From: Gracilimonas sp.
GTDB taxonomy: Bacteria > Bacteroidota > Rhodothermia > Balneolales > Balneolaceae
Direction: 5' to 3'
NCBI RefSeq assembly: GCF_040218225.1
Contig: NZ_JAVJQO010000008.1
Span: 862,186 to 926,185 of the forward strand
Length of the DNA stretch: 64,000 nucleotides
Made by a program: the position numbers and the translations under genes. Shown piece by piece: positions 56,918-64,000 of this stretch; within the stretch, counting starts at the first letter, position 1, and each line of letters starts with the position of its first letter. The notes beneath the pieces are model-generated. The model did no database searches, was not told the origin of the DNA, and saw only the letters and a program-made list of their open reading frames with translations.

Positions 56918-57430
56918 TTACGCTCCATTAACATGTTGGGCATACTCCTCGGGCTCTTTATAATTCTCCCTTTCAACTACTCGGGTATAATCACCAGAAG
57001 ACTTGAGGTCATAGAAGACGACTTTGTTGTTTTTCTTCCGGGGAAGAATGGTTTCAATGTTGGCAAATGTTTTGCCGTGCTCCTCGGATTCGTTATGCGA
57101 AATAAACAGCGTAGCATTCAACCCGATGAAGGCTTCCATATCTACTCCGTTTTCCAGCTCATCTTTGGTGAACTTAGAACTGCGCCATCGCTCTAGATCG
57201 GAACGAAGGTTGCTTTTGATGTTCATGGATTTCGTATACCTTTTGGTAACGATGAAATGCTTTCCCTCTGAGTCCGTGTCCTCCAACTCGAAGACGAGAG
57301 AAATTTTCGATTTCGGGCCCCAGGGAGTGTCAAGCTCGCCGAGGTCTACCACGTCCACGAGAACGGCATCTTGAAGTCCATCTGGAGCAAGGGGGTATTC
57401 GATTATTTCTTCTTTTATAATTAGTGCCAT
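56918..57430 (-). CDS. phage-type single-strand-binding-like protein (DUF669-like)
   Basis: A 170-residue protein with OB-like strands (LVDVVDLGELDTPWGPKSKI, FELEDTDSEGKHFIVTKRY) and the phage-element pattern of proteins encoded beside recombination nucleases. I infer DNA binding from the context: 11 bases after the YqaJ-type nuclease gene in the same direction. The DUF669 likeness is tentative. Confidence 0.6.
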   Translation of the reverse strand: MALIIKEEIIEYPLAPDGLQDAVLVDVVDLGELDTPWGPKSKISLVFELEDTDSEGKHFIVTKRYTKSMNIKSNLRSDLERWRSSKFTKDELENGVDMEAFIGLNATLFISHNESEEHGKTFANIETILPRKKNNKVVFYDLKSSGDYTRVVERENYKEPEEYAQHVNGA

Positions 57431-57441
57431 GATTATTGGGT

Positions 57442-58377
57442 TTAAGTGTTAATGGTAAAACGTCGGGTAGTGGTTTCTTTCAGGAACTGCTTGTAAAGCT
57501 GTGGGTACTCTTTGCGGAAGGTGGTGGTATCTAACCTTCGTTGGGTAGAGTTCTTCCAGCTCAAGAGCTTCCGGCCTGCAAGTGTCATATGCTCAGCATT
57601 CCCTAACTCTTCTTTGAGCAGAAGCTCCAAAGACTCCTTGTGAATTTTATACTCATCCAGACGGTCTCTTACTTTCTGAAGCTGCTGAAAGTATGCATAG
57701 AGACGAGGATTGGCCTCTACGGTTTCTCCTTCATTGGCGTCCGGGTATAAAATGAGTAGGTCTTCATCCGTCATTGCATCAGGCGGGACATCTGCAATCA
57801 CATGATCTTCCCACCATTCAATCACCTTTTGGGTGTTGATGGCGATCAGTTCTTCATTTCGCTCGATGTAGATCGGATCGTGAAACACGCCCGTATCACG
57901 TTCCATGATTTGGAGGTACGCATACTGGTAGCCCGTAAGCATCAGGTAATGTTGGATCTGATATTCCCAGCTAAGTGGATAGGCATTAGGCTCATTACGC
58001 ATTCTGAAGCTTGTAGTACTTTTTATTTCGAGTACACCAGGCCATGGATGCTTCTCAGAGCTTACAATTTGCCTATCAATGTTTCCGAGTAAGAATGAGT
58101 ACTCCTCATGCTCGTAGGGCTCAGAAATATTGCGGACTTTAAGTCCAGTCTTTTCTGTGAATTTTTCCGCGCAGACGGGCTCCAGTATATGACCCATCTC
58201 TGTGATCGGTGTGGAACCTTGCGGCTCTCTACGGCCTGTTTTCAGCAGCCACAGTTGAAAGGGTGTTTGATAGGGACTCTTACCGAGTGCTGCTGCAACT
58301 TCGCTTCCGCCCAGGTATTCTTGGCGGGCATCTACCCACTCTTTAGTGGGGATATTATCTAATAGTTTGGTACTCAT
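57442..58377 (-). CDS. YqaJ-family viral recombinase exonuclease
   Basis: A 311-residue phage-type exonuclease with the lambda-exonuclease/PD-(D/E)XK fold: YLGGSEVAAALGKSPYQTPF, then MGHILEPVCAEKFTEKTG (Glu), LLGNIDRQIV (Asp) and GVLEIKSTTS (ExK). C-terminal ~90 residues are a coiled helical extension. It should resect DNA 5' to 3' for strand annealing together with the binding protein encoded next. Confidence 0.88.
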   Translation of the reverse strand: MSTKLLDNIPTKEWVDARQEYLGGSEVAAALGKSPYQTPFQLWLLKTGRREPQGSTPITEMGHILEPVCAEKFTEKTGLKVRNISEPYEHEEYSFLLGNIDRQIVSSEKHPWPGVLEIKSTTSFRMRNEPNAYPLSWEYQIQHYLMLTGYQYAYLQIMERDTGVFHDPIYIERNEELIAINTQKVIEWWEDHVIADVPPDAMTDEDLLILYPDANEGETVEANPRLYAYFQQLQKVRDRLDEYKIHKESLELLLKEELGNAEHMTLAGRKLLSWKNSTQRRLDTTTFRKEYPQLYKQFLKETTTRRFTINT

Positions 58378-58412
58378 AGTGGTATAGTGTTAAAGGTGTA
58401 GGTTATCCCAAT

Positions 58413-58440
58413 AAAAAAGGCCGCAATACAGCGGCCTTTA
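58413..58440 (-). terminator. terminator after DUF932 gene
   Basis: On the minus strand AAAGGCCGC, loop TGTATT, GCGGCCTTTTTTATT. Clear stem and T run, so the DUF932 gene and the nuclease pair are separate transcripts. Confidence 0.8.
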
Positions 58441-58505
58441 TCTGGGTTTGTTTTTTCCTCCGGTGATAATGATGATGATCACTTTAATGATGAGTCTGGG
58501 GAGCT

Positions 58506-59273
58506 TCATAAGGCAAACACTTTGGAGACTTTGTCCTGATAGCGTGCCTGTACGTGTGGCTCCATCTCATGGGAGATACGATTTGTGAGACGGTTCAAAA
58601 GCATCCATTGGGAAATGCGTCCTATTTCCTGCTCGTCAATGGCTTCCTGAGCTAGTCGTTTAGATATCTTCTCTGAGATGTTTTCGACCAGTTGTTCGTC
58701 TACCCGAAGCACTTCCAGGCGGTTGATGCGCTCTTGAATTTCAGGAAAGTATTCGCGAGCCTCTGTCAGCTTCTCTCCCAGATTCTCAAAGGAGAACCCC
58801 TTGGTGTGACGGGAGTAGTATTTACTAAGCACCTGCCCAAAGACCATCCCATTGGAACAAATAGCACGAATGGCTCCGAAATAAAACCGAACGCCTTCAC
58901 TTTGGTCATACGAGTTGTGAATGAAAGCGGATAAGGCAATCTCAGACTCTTGGTCCCGAAGTTTTAATTCTGGAAAGGTGATCTGTAGCCTCATACGCTC
59001 ATTGCTTACAAAGGAATGAGACGGATCAATCCTGAAGGAATGTCCACAAGTGGCCAGTTGCCGAAGCAGCTGATCAATCAGCTCGGAGTTAGTCACGATT
59101 TTATAGGAATCGCGGACAATGCTTATCACTTCATTGGTATCCTCCCGGACAATAGCTTTATAGCCATTAGGGAGAAAGGAATCTTGGTCTTGGATGTCGA
59201 TAAGAGGTGTTTTGGCGTTGTCGACTGCAACGACTCTTTCCACAACGGGAAAGCAGAATGGTTGTAGGTTCAT
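58506..59273 (-). CDS. DUF932 phage/plasmid-type protein
   Basis: A 255-residue DUF932 protein: PNGYKAIVREDTNEVISIV, DSYKIVTNSELID, then EIALSAFIHNSYDQSEGVRF and GAIRAICSNGMVFG, the hallmark of the family. These are widespread in phages and plasmids, often near recombination genes; the biochemical role is unknown. Transcribed with its own promoter and terminator. Confidence 0.85.
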   Translation of the reverse strand: MNLQPFCFPVVERVVAVDNAKTPLIDIQDQDSFLPNGYKAIVREDTNEVISIVRDSYKIVTNSELIDQLLRQLATCGHSFRIDPSHSFVSNERMRLQITFPELKLRDQESEIALSAFIHNSYDQSEGVRFYFGAIRAICSNGMVFGQVLSKYYSRHTKGFSFENLGEKLTEAREYFPEIQERINRLEVLRVDEQLVENISEKISKRLAQEAIDEQEIGRISQWMLLNRLTNRISHEMEPHVQARYQDKVSKVFAL

Positions 59274-59380
59274 GGTATAAGAATTATAGATTTAATAAGC
59301 GGAATTGCTCATAATTCTTATACCTTAAAAACAATGTTTTAAATTATATATTAAGCGTTGTTTCCAACATAATTACTAGT

Positions 59381-60313
59381 ATGAAAAATTATACTATAAG
59401 TGTTCCTGAGAGGTTGACAGGAAAAAAAATTAGTGAGCTATTTGAATTATCTACTGATTTTTTAAGAGTTATTAATCAATATGACCGTGTTACATTTGAC
59501 ATTTCTAAGTGCAACTTCATAAATCCTGCTGGAACGGTATTACTGAGTGCTTTTAGAGATATTTATAAAGACAAATCTCCTGAAATTGAAACTTATGTAC
59601 GATATAAAAAAAGCAGCCGGGTAACTAAAATTCTACAATCGTGGGGGCTATATACTCTGGAAGAGTTATATCATGACTCTTACGTAAAATCTATTTCTAA
59701 TTATACTGTTCCTTTAGAACGTTGTAACAATACGGATGAGTGTTTAGATGTCCATGAAAAAATCATGGATCATATTAAAGTTAGAACTGAATGCACAGAT
59801 AATACATTTGCAACATTGGATTATATACTAAATGAAATTTGGGACAATGCAGGCACACATGGTTATGAATGTTATTACACTGAAGAGTATCCCAAACCAA
59901 TTTATTTCCAGTCATTCTCATATAAAAGTGGAGTTGAAATTGCTATCTTAGACTTAGGACAGGGTATAGCAAATAGCTTAAAAAGCAAAGATTTATACCG
60001 TAACTTTTCAACTGACCAAATACTGAAAAAAGCACTTGAGGAAAAAGTAACTGGACACCCAAATAATAGTCCAGGATATGGCTTGTATAGTTCTTCAGAA
60101 CTAATTAAATCAAATAGTGGCGAATTGCACATCTGGAGTTCCGGTAGAAGTATTAATGTCACAAATAATTCCATGAGGACAGGGATAGGTGGATTTGAAA
60201 ATGGCACATTAGTCTACTTAAAGATTAAGGCACAAATAGATACTAAATTTGAAGAGATAATGAATGGAAGAAAAGTGGAAAATTATCTCGAAGATCACCA
60301 GATTACATTATGA
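59381..60313 (+). CDS. STAS domain / GHKL-ATPase protein
   Basis: A 310-residue fusion. Residues ~10-105 look like a STAS-type domain (DRVTFDISKCNFINPAGTVL). Residues ~140-290 carry a GHKL-type ATP-binding fold: N-box YILNEIWDNAGTHG, G1 box AILDLGQGI, G2 box PGYGLYSSSELI. It resembles anti-sigma-kinase proteins. It overlaps the next gene by four bases (ATGA). Together they resemble partner-switching modules but with no sigma factor nearby. Target unknown. Confidence 0.75.
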   Translation: MKNYTISVPERLTGKKISELFELSTDFLRVINQYDRVTFDISKCNFINPAGTVLLSAFRDIYKDKSPEIETYVRYKKSSRVTKILQSWGLYTLEELYHDSYVKSISNYTVPLERCNNTDECLDVHEKIMDHIKVRTECTDNTFATLDYILNEIWDNAGTHGYECYYTEEYPKPIYFQSFSYKSGVEIAILDLGQGIANSLKSKDLYRNFSTDQILKKALEEKVTGHPNNSPGYGLYSSSELIKSNSGELHIWSSGRSINVTNNSMRTGIGGFENGTLVYLKIKAQIDTKFEEIMNGRKVENYLEDHQITL

Positions 60314-60612
60314 AGATTAAATTATCTGAATATGGAAAAACTTTAGGTCCAAGAGTTCTTGGGGTCAAAATTAAAAATGAAATCTTAGAAATAGTTGAAA
60401 AGGAAGCTGAAATTCATTTTGATCTTACTGATTTAAAAAGCCTATCAACCGGGTTTTGTAAAGAGTTATTTGGTGAGTTATATATTGAATTGGGAGATGA
60501 CTTTAAATCTAAAGTCAAGTTTAAGCTAGATGGTGCGGAAAATAATGAGAGACTTCTGAAAATTATAAATAGAGGTATCTCAAGCTCAATTCAAAACCGA
60601 GATAGTAAATAA
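60310..60612 (+). CDS. DUF4325 STAS-like protein
   Basis: A 100-residue protein with the DUF4325 pattern: GPRVLGVKIKNEILEIVEKE, HFDLTDLKSLSTGFCKELFG and FKLDGAENNERLLKII. DUF4325 proteins are STAS-like and are usually encoded beside an ATPase as here. The pair overlaps (ATGA), so they are made together and probably bind each other. Confidence 0.8.
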   Translation: MKIKLSEYGKTLGPRVLGVKIKNEILEIVEKEAEIHFDLTDLKSLSTGFCKELFGELYIELGDDFKSKVKFKLDGAENNERLLKIINRGISSSIQNRDSK

Positions 60613-60673
60613 TTTGGTATAAGAACAATGAAGGCTCTACAGCCCTCATAAATCTTAACCAACTATACCTACC

Positions 60674-61117
60674 ATGCATACCGTAGCAGAGGTATCTCTC
60701 AAATACTCTTCCCAGAAGTCTTATGATGAGATGCCCATCATTACCTCACCAGAAGAAGCCGCCCAGTTTCTCCGTTCCATCTGGGATACCGACACAATTG
60801 AGCTTAGAGAAGAGTTTTATATTGTACTTCTCAGCAATACCAAGCAAGTACTTGGGTATAGTAAAATCTCCACCGGGACAATGACCGGTACCTTAGTTCA
60901 ACCGATCACAGTATTTCAAACTGCGATTCTGGGGAACGCAAACTCAATACTGGTTTGTCACAACCACCCGTCCGGGAATCTCAAAGCATCGGGTGCAGAT
61001 ATTCAGCTTAGCAAGAGGCTCAGAGATGCAGGGAAGCTTTTAGGCATTGAAGTGGTTGATCATATAGTCCTGACAAAAGAGTCATTCACCTCCATTAAAG
61101 AGTGTGGACTTTTTTAA
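60674..61117 (+). CDS. RadC-family JAB-domain protein
   Basis: A 147-residue RadC-type protein that consists of the JAB domain alone: FYIVLLSNTKQVLGYSKIST, then the JAMM motif HNHPSGNLKASGADIQL, and GIEVVDHIVLTKES. It lacks the N-terminal HhH part of chromosomal RadC. Short RadC proteins like this are common on mobile elements; biochemical role not established. Followed by a terminator. Confidence 0.88.
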   Translation: MHTVAEVSLKYSSQKSYDEMPIITSPEEAAQFLRSIWDTDTIELREEFYIVLLSNTKQVLGYSKISTGTMTGTLVQPITVFQTAILGNANSILVCHNHPSGNLKASGADIQLSKRLRDAGKLLGIEVVDHIVLTKESFTSIKECGLF

Positions 61118-61141
61118 GAGAGCTGGTGCTCTCTTTTTTTA
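61116..61141. terminator. terminator between radC-type and integrase genes
   Basis: AAGAGAGC, loop TGGT, GCTCTCTTTTTTT. Serves the convergent radC-type gene, and the A side may also serve the integrase gene from the other strand. Confidence 0.75.
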
Positions 61142-61143
61142 AA

Positions 61144-62250
61144 TTAAACCTCTATCTGCCCTAAAACTTCAGCGTCATCAGATGGACTTAAGTGAGCGTA
61201 AATACGAGTTGTTTCAGATTTACTGTGACCTAAATAAGTCCCAATTTTATATAACTCAACTCCCTTTTGAGCTAACTGTGAAGCAAATGTATGTCTTAAA
61301 GTATGTATAGTTTTATCTTCACTAACCTTTGCTTTCCCAACGGCTCTCTTGAAAGCTCCATAAACGGTGTTAGGATGAAGTTTCATGCCCCTCTTGGAGG
61401 TGAAAACAAAAATGTCATCCTTCCCTTCTTGTTTTCTTAAAATATCAATAGCTTCAACACTCAAAGGAACATTGCGAATAGAAGATTTGGTCTTTGGCTC
61501 CCAAATTAACTCACCGTCTTCCATATATTTCTCAATCGATATTACTTTGTTCTCAAAATCAACGTTATCCCATTTAAGATGGATGAACTCCCCCAATCTT
61601 AATCCTGTAAGAACAAAAAATTTAAAGTAATCCGTATAGAACTTGTCTGAGCATTTCCAAACTTCCTGCAGCTCTGTTTTGGTGAAATACTGCACCTTTA
61701 ATTTTGGATCCGGTTTTTTTGTTTTAATATCAGCTGAAATTTTTCTCTGCATATAACCCTTTCTAATAGCTGTATTTTCAACAGCTTTTAGAAAAACCAA
61801 AAGGTTATTTTTTCTATGGTCTGATTTTGTCCTGCTCTTTAAAGTGTCGGCTAATAACTGAAATTGTGCTTCAGAAATGGTGGCTACATCTTTAAAATGT
61901 TTTTCACCTACATCTTTAATAGCCTCAACAAGATGATACTTGTTCGCACGGTATTTTTTAAGCGTACTTTCTCTAACATTTCTTTTTTTAATCCCCATGT
62001 GAATTTCAATAGCCTGCGTTAGGCTAATACTTTTTCTTCCGGTCGTTATACCTGCCTGATTTAATAGCTCATCAATTTTTTTTGACCTGGCTTGATTTGC
62101 CTGGTTTTTTGTTACAAACCCAATCCTCTCTTTGTACCTCTCTCCGTTTAAATGGTAGTCCAAATAATAAGAATTACCCTTCTTTCTTTTATCGTATCGT
62201 AGTATTACATCTGGAATTTCTCTGCTCACAATATTTAATTTTTGAATCAA
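61144..62250 (-). CDS. int: tyrosine recombinase (island integrase)
   Basis: A 368-residue integrase. A basic N-terminal arm and SAM-like core-binding region (KRNVRESTLKKYRANKYHL, TKSDHRKNNLLVFLKAVENT) precede the catalytic domain: Arg in LTGLRLGEFIHLKW, HTLRHTFASQLAQKG (His, Arg), LGHSKSETTRIYAHL (His and nucleophile Tyr). All six catalytic positions appear intact. It lies ~130 bases from the ssrA target repeat, as expected for a site-specific island integrase using ssrA. Confidence 0.93.
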   Translation of the reverse strand: MIQKLNIVSREIPDVILRYDKRKKGNSYYLDYHLNGERYKERIGFVTKNQANQARSKKIDELLNQAGITTGRKSISLTQAIEIHMGIKKRNVRESTLKKYRANKYHLVEAIKDVGEKHFKDVATISEAQFQLLADTLKSRTKSDHRKNNLLVFLKAVENTAIRKGYMQRKISADIKTKKPDPKLKVQYFTKTELQEVWKCSDKFYTDYFKFFVLTGLRLGEFIHLKWDNVDFENKVISIEKYMEDGELIWEPKTKSSIRNVPLSVEAIDILRKQEGKDDIFVFTSKRGMKLHPNTVYGAFKRAVGKAKVSEDKTIHTLRHTFASQLAQKGVELYKIGTYLGHSKSETTRIYAHLSPSDDAEVLGQIEV

Positions 62251-62282
62251 ATATAGTGATCATGGTTACAATAATCATGAGA

Positions 62283-62312
62283 TTTCGTCTTGTTTTCGTC
62301 TTGTTTTTATGA
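62283..62312. repeat. candidate integrase arm-type site, right
   Basis: Two tandem TTCGTCTTG motifs followed by TTTTTATGA, matching 33869-33897 at the other island end in the same direction. Confidence 0.5.
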
Positions 62313-62322
62313 AGAGTAAAAC

Positions 62323-62366
62323 AAAAAAGCCTGTAACATATTGTTTAATAATATATTACAAGCTTT
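62323..62366 (-). terminator. island-borne replacement terminator for ssrA
   Basis: On the minus strand AAGCTTGTAATATATTATT ... AATATGTTACAGGCTTTTTTG. It lies ~15 bases past the ssrA 3' end, inside the island, taking the place of the original terminator now at 33712. Confidence 0.7.
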
Positions 62367-62377
62367 TATTTTATTCT

Positions 62378-62394
62378 AAGTGGAGGTGCGGGGA
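62378..62394. repeat. right attachment site (attR)
   Basis: AAGTGGAGGTGCGGGGA, the end of ssrA; direct repeat of 33760-33776. Confidence 0.85.
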
Positions 62395-62745
62395 GTCGAA
62401 CCCCGGTCCGGGAAGGTAGACCTGTTAGCATCTACATGTGTAGGTACTGATTGGTAGTTCGGGTGAAGCCGAGCCCAGTACCTAAGCGACTTCAACCTAT
62501 TCTGCTAAAGTTTCACGCAAACGCGACAGAAGGCACGCTTACGATATCCTGTCTTGTATGACGTCCGGGCTGGCAATGACAGGCACTTAACCAGCGGGAC
62601 GGCTTAGCAGTTTATGCTGCTAAACGGTATGAGTAATTATTGTCAATTACTTTTGATCCATAATGAATGTTATTACGAGATTCATTGGACACTCTCGACA
62701 CGCAACCAACGGTAATACTCAACCCGTCGAATCCAGAACACCCCC
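62381..62745 (-). ncRNA. ssrA: transfer-messenger RNA (tmRNA)
   Basis: Rescues stalled ribosomes. On the minus strand the 5' end GGGGGTGTTCTGGATTCGACG pairs with the 3' end GCACCTCC, and the T arm GGGGTTCGACTCCCC is intact. The tag frame at 62612-62650 reads VIDNNYSYRLAA then TAA. The island is inserted exactly at the 3' end, leaving the gene whole. CCA is not encoded. Length ~365 bases. Confidence 0.93.
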
Positions 62746-62813
62746 AATACGTCAATGAACTGCCTTGAAGATACGAAATTTTGAGCTCTTTATTGTAATC
62801 GATCCTCGTTAAT

Positions 62814-62868
62814 CGTTATTGGTTATTTGTTATATTTGTTGCCTACTATTAACGAATAACCAATAACG
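62814..62868. promoter_or_regulatory. 19-base inverted repeat around promoter of DUF72 gene
   Basis: CGTTATTGGTTATTTGTTA and TAACGAATAACCAATAACG are inverted with one mismatch; the 17-base centre contains the TATATTTG element typical of Bacteroidota -7 boxes. The right arm ends five bases before the DUF72 start. Could be an operator or an mRNA hairpin. Confidence 0.5.
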
Positions 62869-62873
62869 AACAA

Positions 62874-63761
62874 ATGAAATTTGGCAAGGTAGATAACCCC
62901 GGCGACATCGACTTCACCCTTCCTCCCGATCACCCTGATACCCTCAAAGTATTGAATCAAAAAGGCGGTGACGGATTTGACGCTTATGTAGGCTGCGCCA
63001 AGTGGAATAAGTCGGACCTGAAAGGATTTTATCCACGGGGAACCAAAGACGAGCTGGAGTATTATTCCCGGCAGTTTAACTCCATCGAGCTGAATGCCAC
63101 CCACTACCGCACCTATGGACCGGATCAGGCCGAAACATGGGCTGAGAAAACACCGGATGATTTCAAGTTTTTCCCCAAAGTGGTGAATTCCATCAGTCAT
63201 TTTAAGCGACTGAAGAATATTGAAGCTCCGCTTGAGGAGTACCTGCATGGCATGCGCGGTTTTGGAGATCAGCTGGAAATGATTTTCCTGCAGCTTCGGG
63301 ATGATTTTAAACCCAAGGACTTTGACCGTGTGCAGCGGCTGGTGGAAATCTGGCCGGATGATATTCCGCTGGCTATCGAACTGCGGGACAGTGATTGGTT
63401 TCATGATCAGGCTGTGGCCAGTCAGTTGTACCAATTGTTCGAGGAAAACAATGTGGCCAATATCATCACGGACACGGCCGGGCGCCGGGATTTATTGCAT
63501 ATGCGTCTGACTTCCCCTGTTGCATTCATCCGGTATGTGGGAGCCAATCACGCCAGCGATTATGACCGCCTGGATGACTGGGTGGAACGCCTCAAGTTCT
63601 GGAAAGATCAGGGACTCGAGAAGCTATATTTCTTTGTGCATCAGAACCTGGAGAAGGAATCGCCGCTGCTTTCAAAGCATTTCATCAAAGCAATAAACAA
63701 AGAGCTGGGTACTGATTTGGGACTCCCCGGCGAAGGCGAACAGGGGGATTTGGGGTTGTGA
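62874..63761 (+). CDS. DUF72 (YecE-type) barrel protein
   Basis: A 295-residue TIM-barrel-like DUF72 protein: DAYVGCAKWNKSDLKGFYPR, YYSRQFNSIELNATHYR, FFPKVVNSISHF, and the C-terminal RLKFWKDQGLEKLYFFVHQN. Function unknown. The ATG follows an inverted repeat. It stands next to ssrA and reads away from it. Confidence 0.88.
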   Translation: MKFGKVDNPGDIDFTLPPDHPDTLKVLNQKGGDGFDAYVGCAKWNKSDLKGFYPRGTKDELEYYSRQFNSIELNATHYRTYGPDQAETWAEKTPDDFKFFPKVVNSISHFKRLKNIEAPLEEYLHGMRGFGDQLEMIFLQLRDDFKPKDFDRVQRLVEIWPDDIPLAIELRDSDWFHDQAVASQLYQLFEENNVANIITDTAGRRDLLHMRLTSPVAFIRYVGANHASDYDRLDDWVERLKFWKDQGLEKLYFFVHQNLEKESPLLSKHFIKAINKELGTDLGLPGEGEQGDLGL

Positions 63762-63782
63762 GATCGGAACAACCACTAGTGT

Positions 63783-63929
63783 TGTCATCCTGAGCGAAGA
63801 GATTTTACAAGAGTATCGTTGGGTATCGCGAAGGATCTCATCGTCAGACAGAGCAGCCAGTTCATGATTTGAGGTCCTTCGTGTTACCTATCCCCGCCCT
63901 TCGCTATCTACCACGCACTCAGGATGACA
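63783..63929. repeat. family A repeat, copy A4
   Basis: TGTCATCCTGAGCGAAGAG ... CGCACTCAGGATGACA with the same inner arms as A1-A3 and more diverged loops. Followed closely by a remnant of a GIY-YIG gene, the same neighbour as A2/A3. Confidence 0.9.
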
Positions 63930-63975
63930 ACTTTAGAATTATTTAAAAATTGAAGGTATAAAATCATAGTTGCAA

Positions 63976-64000
63976 GACTTAGCTAAGGACTGGTATTCAT
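63976..64000 (+). pseudogene. 3' remnant of a GIY-YIG gene, cut by window end
   Basis: The last 25 bases read DLAKDWYS in one frame, identical to the last eight residues of the 11975 GIY-YIG protein; all four base differences from 12239-12263 are silent. Upstream the frame hits TAG at 63967, so most of the gene is gone, and repeat A4 lies only ~47 bases before it. Silent-only differences imply descent from a working gene copy. Confidence 0.6.

Larger units (their letters stand above)
33760..62394. mobile_element. ~28.6 kb genomic island inserted in ssrA
   Basis: Bounded by the 17-base direct repeat AAGTGGAGGTGCGGGGA at 33760-33776 and 62378-62394; the right copy is the end of the tmRNA gene. 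Inside the right end is a tyrosine integrase; inside the left end an excisionase-like HTH protein. In a circular form these two genes would flank the joined attachment site. Cargo includes a replication module with in-frame UGA codons, an Argonaute system, an attC-like cassette run, SOS-type genes and phage-type recombination genes. No relaxase, conjugation or virion gene was recognised, so self-transfer is not supported. Confidence 0.88.

Noticed and set aside
33760..62394. Suppressor tRNA-Trp(UCA) encoded on the island
   Set aside because: I looked for T-arm patterns (GTTCGANNC) and found only tRNA-Asn and tmRNA in the window; a proper tRNA search is still required.
33760..62394. Complete prophage or conjugative element
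   Set aside because: No capsid, portal, tail, relaxase or type IV secretion gene was recognised, despite phage-type recombination genes.

Overview
The window reads as chromosomal DNA of a member of the Balneolota / Rhodothermota-Bacteroidota group (Balneola/Gracilimonas-like). The evidence is a Por/T9SS-type C-terminal sorting domain on a secreted protein, a FecI-FecR-TonB-receptor locus, TAnnTTTG-type promoter elements, and a tmRNA tag ending YSYRLAA, close in form to tags of this group. No species can be named from sequence alone.

Layout. 1-24.8 kb is ordinary chromosome: a DUF4386 membrane protein, an SDR-like oxidoreductase, a TPR/AraC regulator, an alpha/beta hydrolase and an MDR oxidoreductase, tRNA-Asn, truA, guaC, a DinB-like protein, a penicillin-acylase-type hydrolase, an M16 and an M23 peptidase, then an ECF sigma / lipoprotein / FecR / TonB receptor locus. 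Intergenic spaces carry roughly 150 bp palindromic repeats (family A) with a small GIY-YIG nuclease gene between two near-identical copies. 24.8-29.1 kb is a repeat field: ten copies of a second palindromic family (B), partly in tandem with a ~190 bp period, with a second GIY-YIG gene among them. 29.1-33.2 kb holds a PD-(D/E)XK/DUF5655 protein and a one-polypeptide restriction-modification enzyme.

33.76-62.39 kb is one ~28.6 kb genomic island inserted at the 3' end of ssrA (tmRNA). A 17 bp direct repeat of the ssrA end bounds it, an excisionase-like gene sits just inside the left end and a tyrosine integrase just inside the right end. The island carries: (i) a replication-type module (VapE-like ATPase, BT4734-like primase N-domain, DNA-binding-type protein, unknown proteins) in which five reading frames on both strands are interrupted only by TGA, ten times in total, at positions where Trp fits, never by TAA or TAG and without frameshifts; (ii) a catalytically dead long Argonaute with a transmembrane partner; (iii) a large GLUG/Fn3 secreted protein and small membrane proteins; (iv) a run of integron-like cassettes with attC-like sites but no integron integrase; (v) a DNA-damage set (Y-family polymerase, SRAP protein); (vi) phage-type recombination genes (YqaJ nuclease, DUF932); (vii) a STAS/ATPase pair, RadC and the integrase.

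After the island come ssrA, a DUF72 gene, another family A repeat and, at the very end, the last eight codons of a third GIY-YIG gene. The most interesting observations are the UGA-only interruptions in the island's replication module and the association of each GIY-YIG gene with its own family of palindromic repeats.
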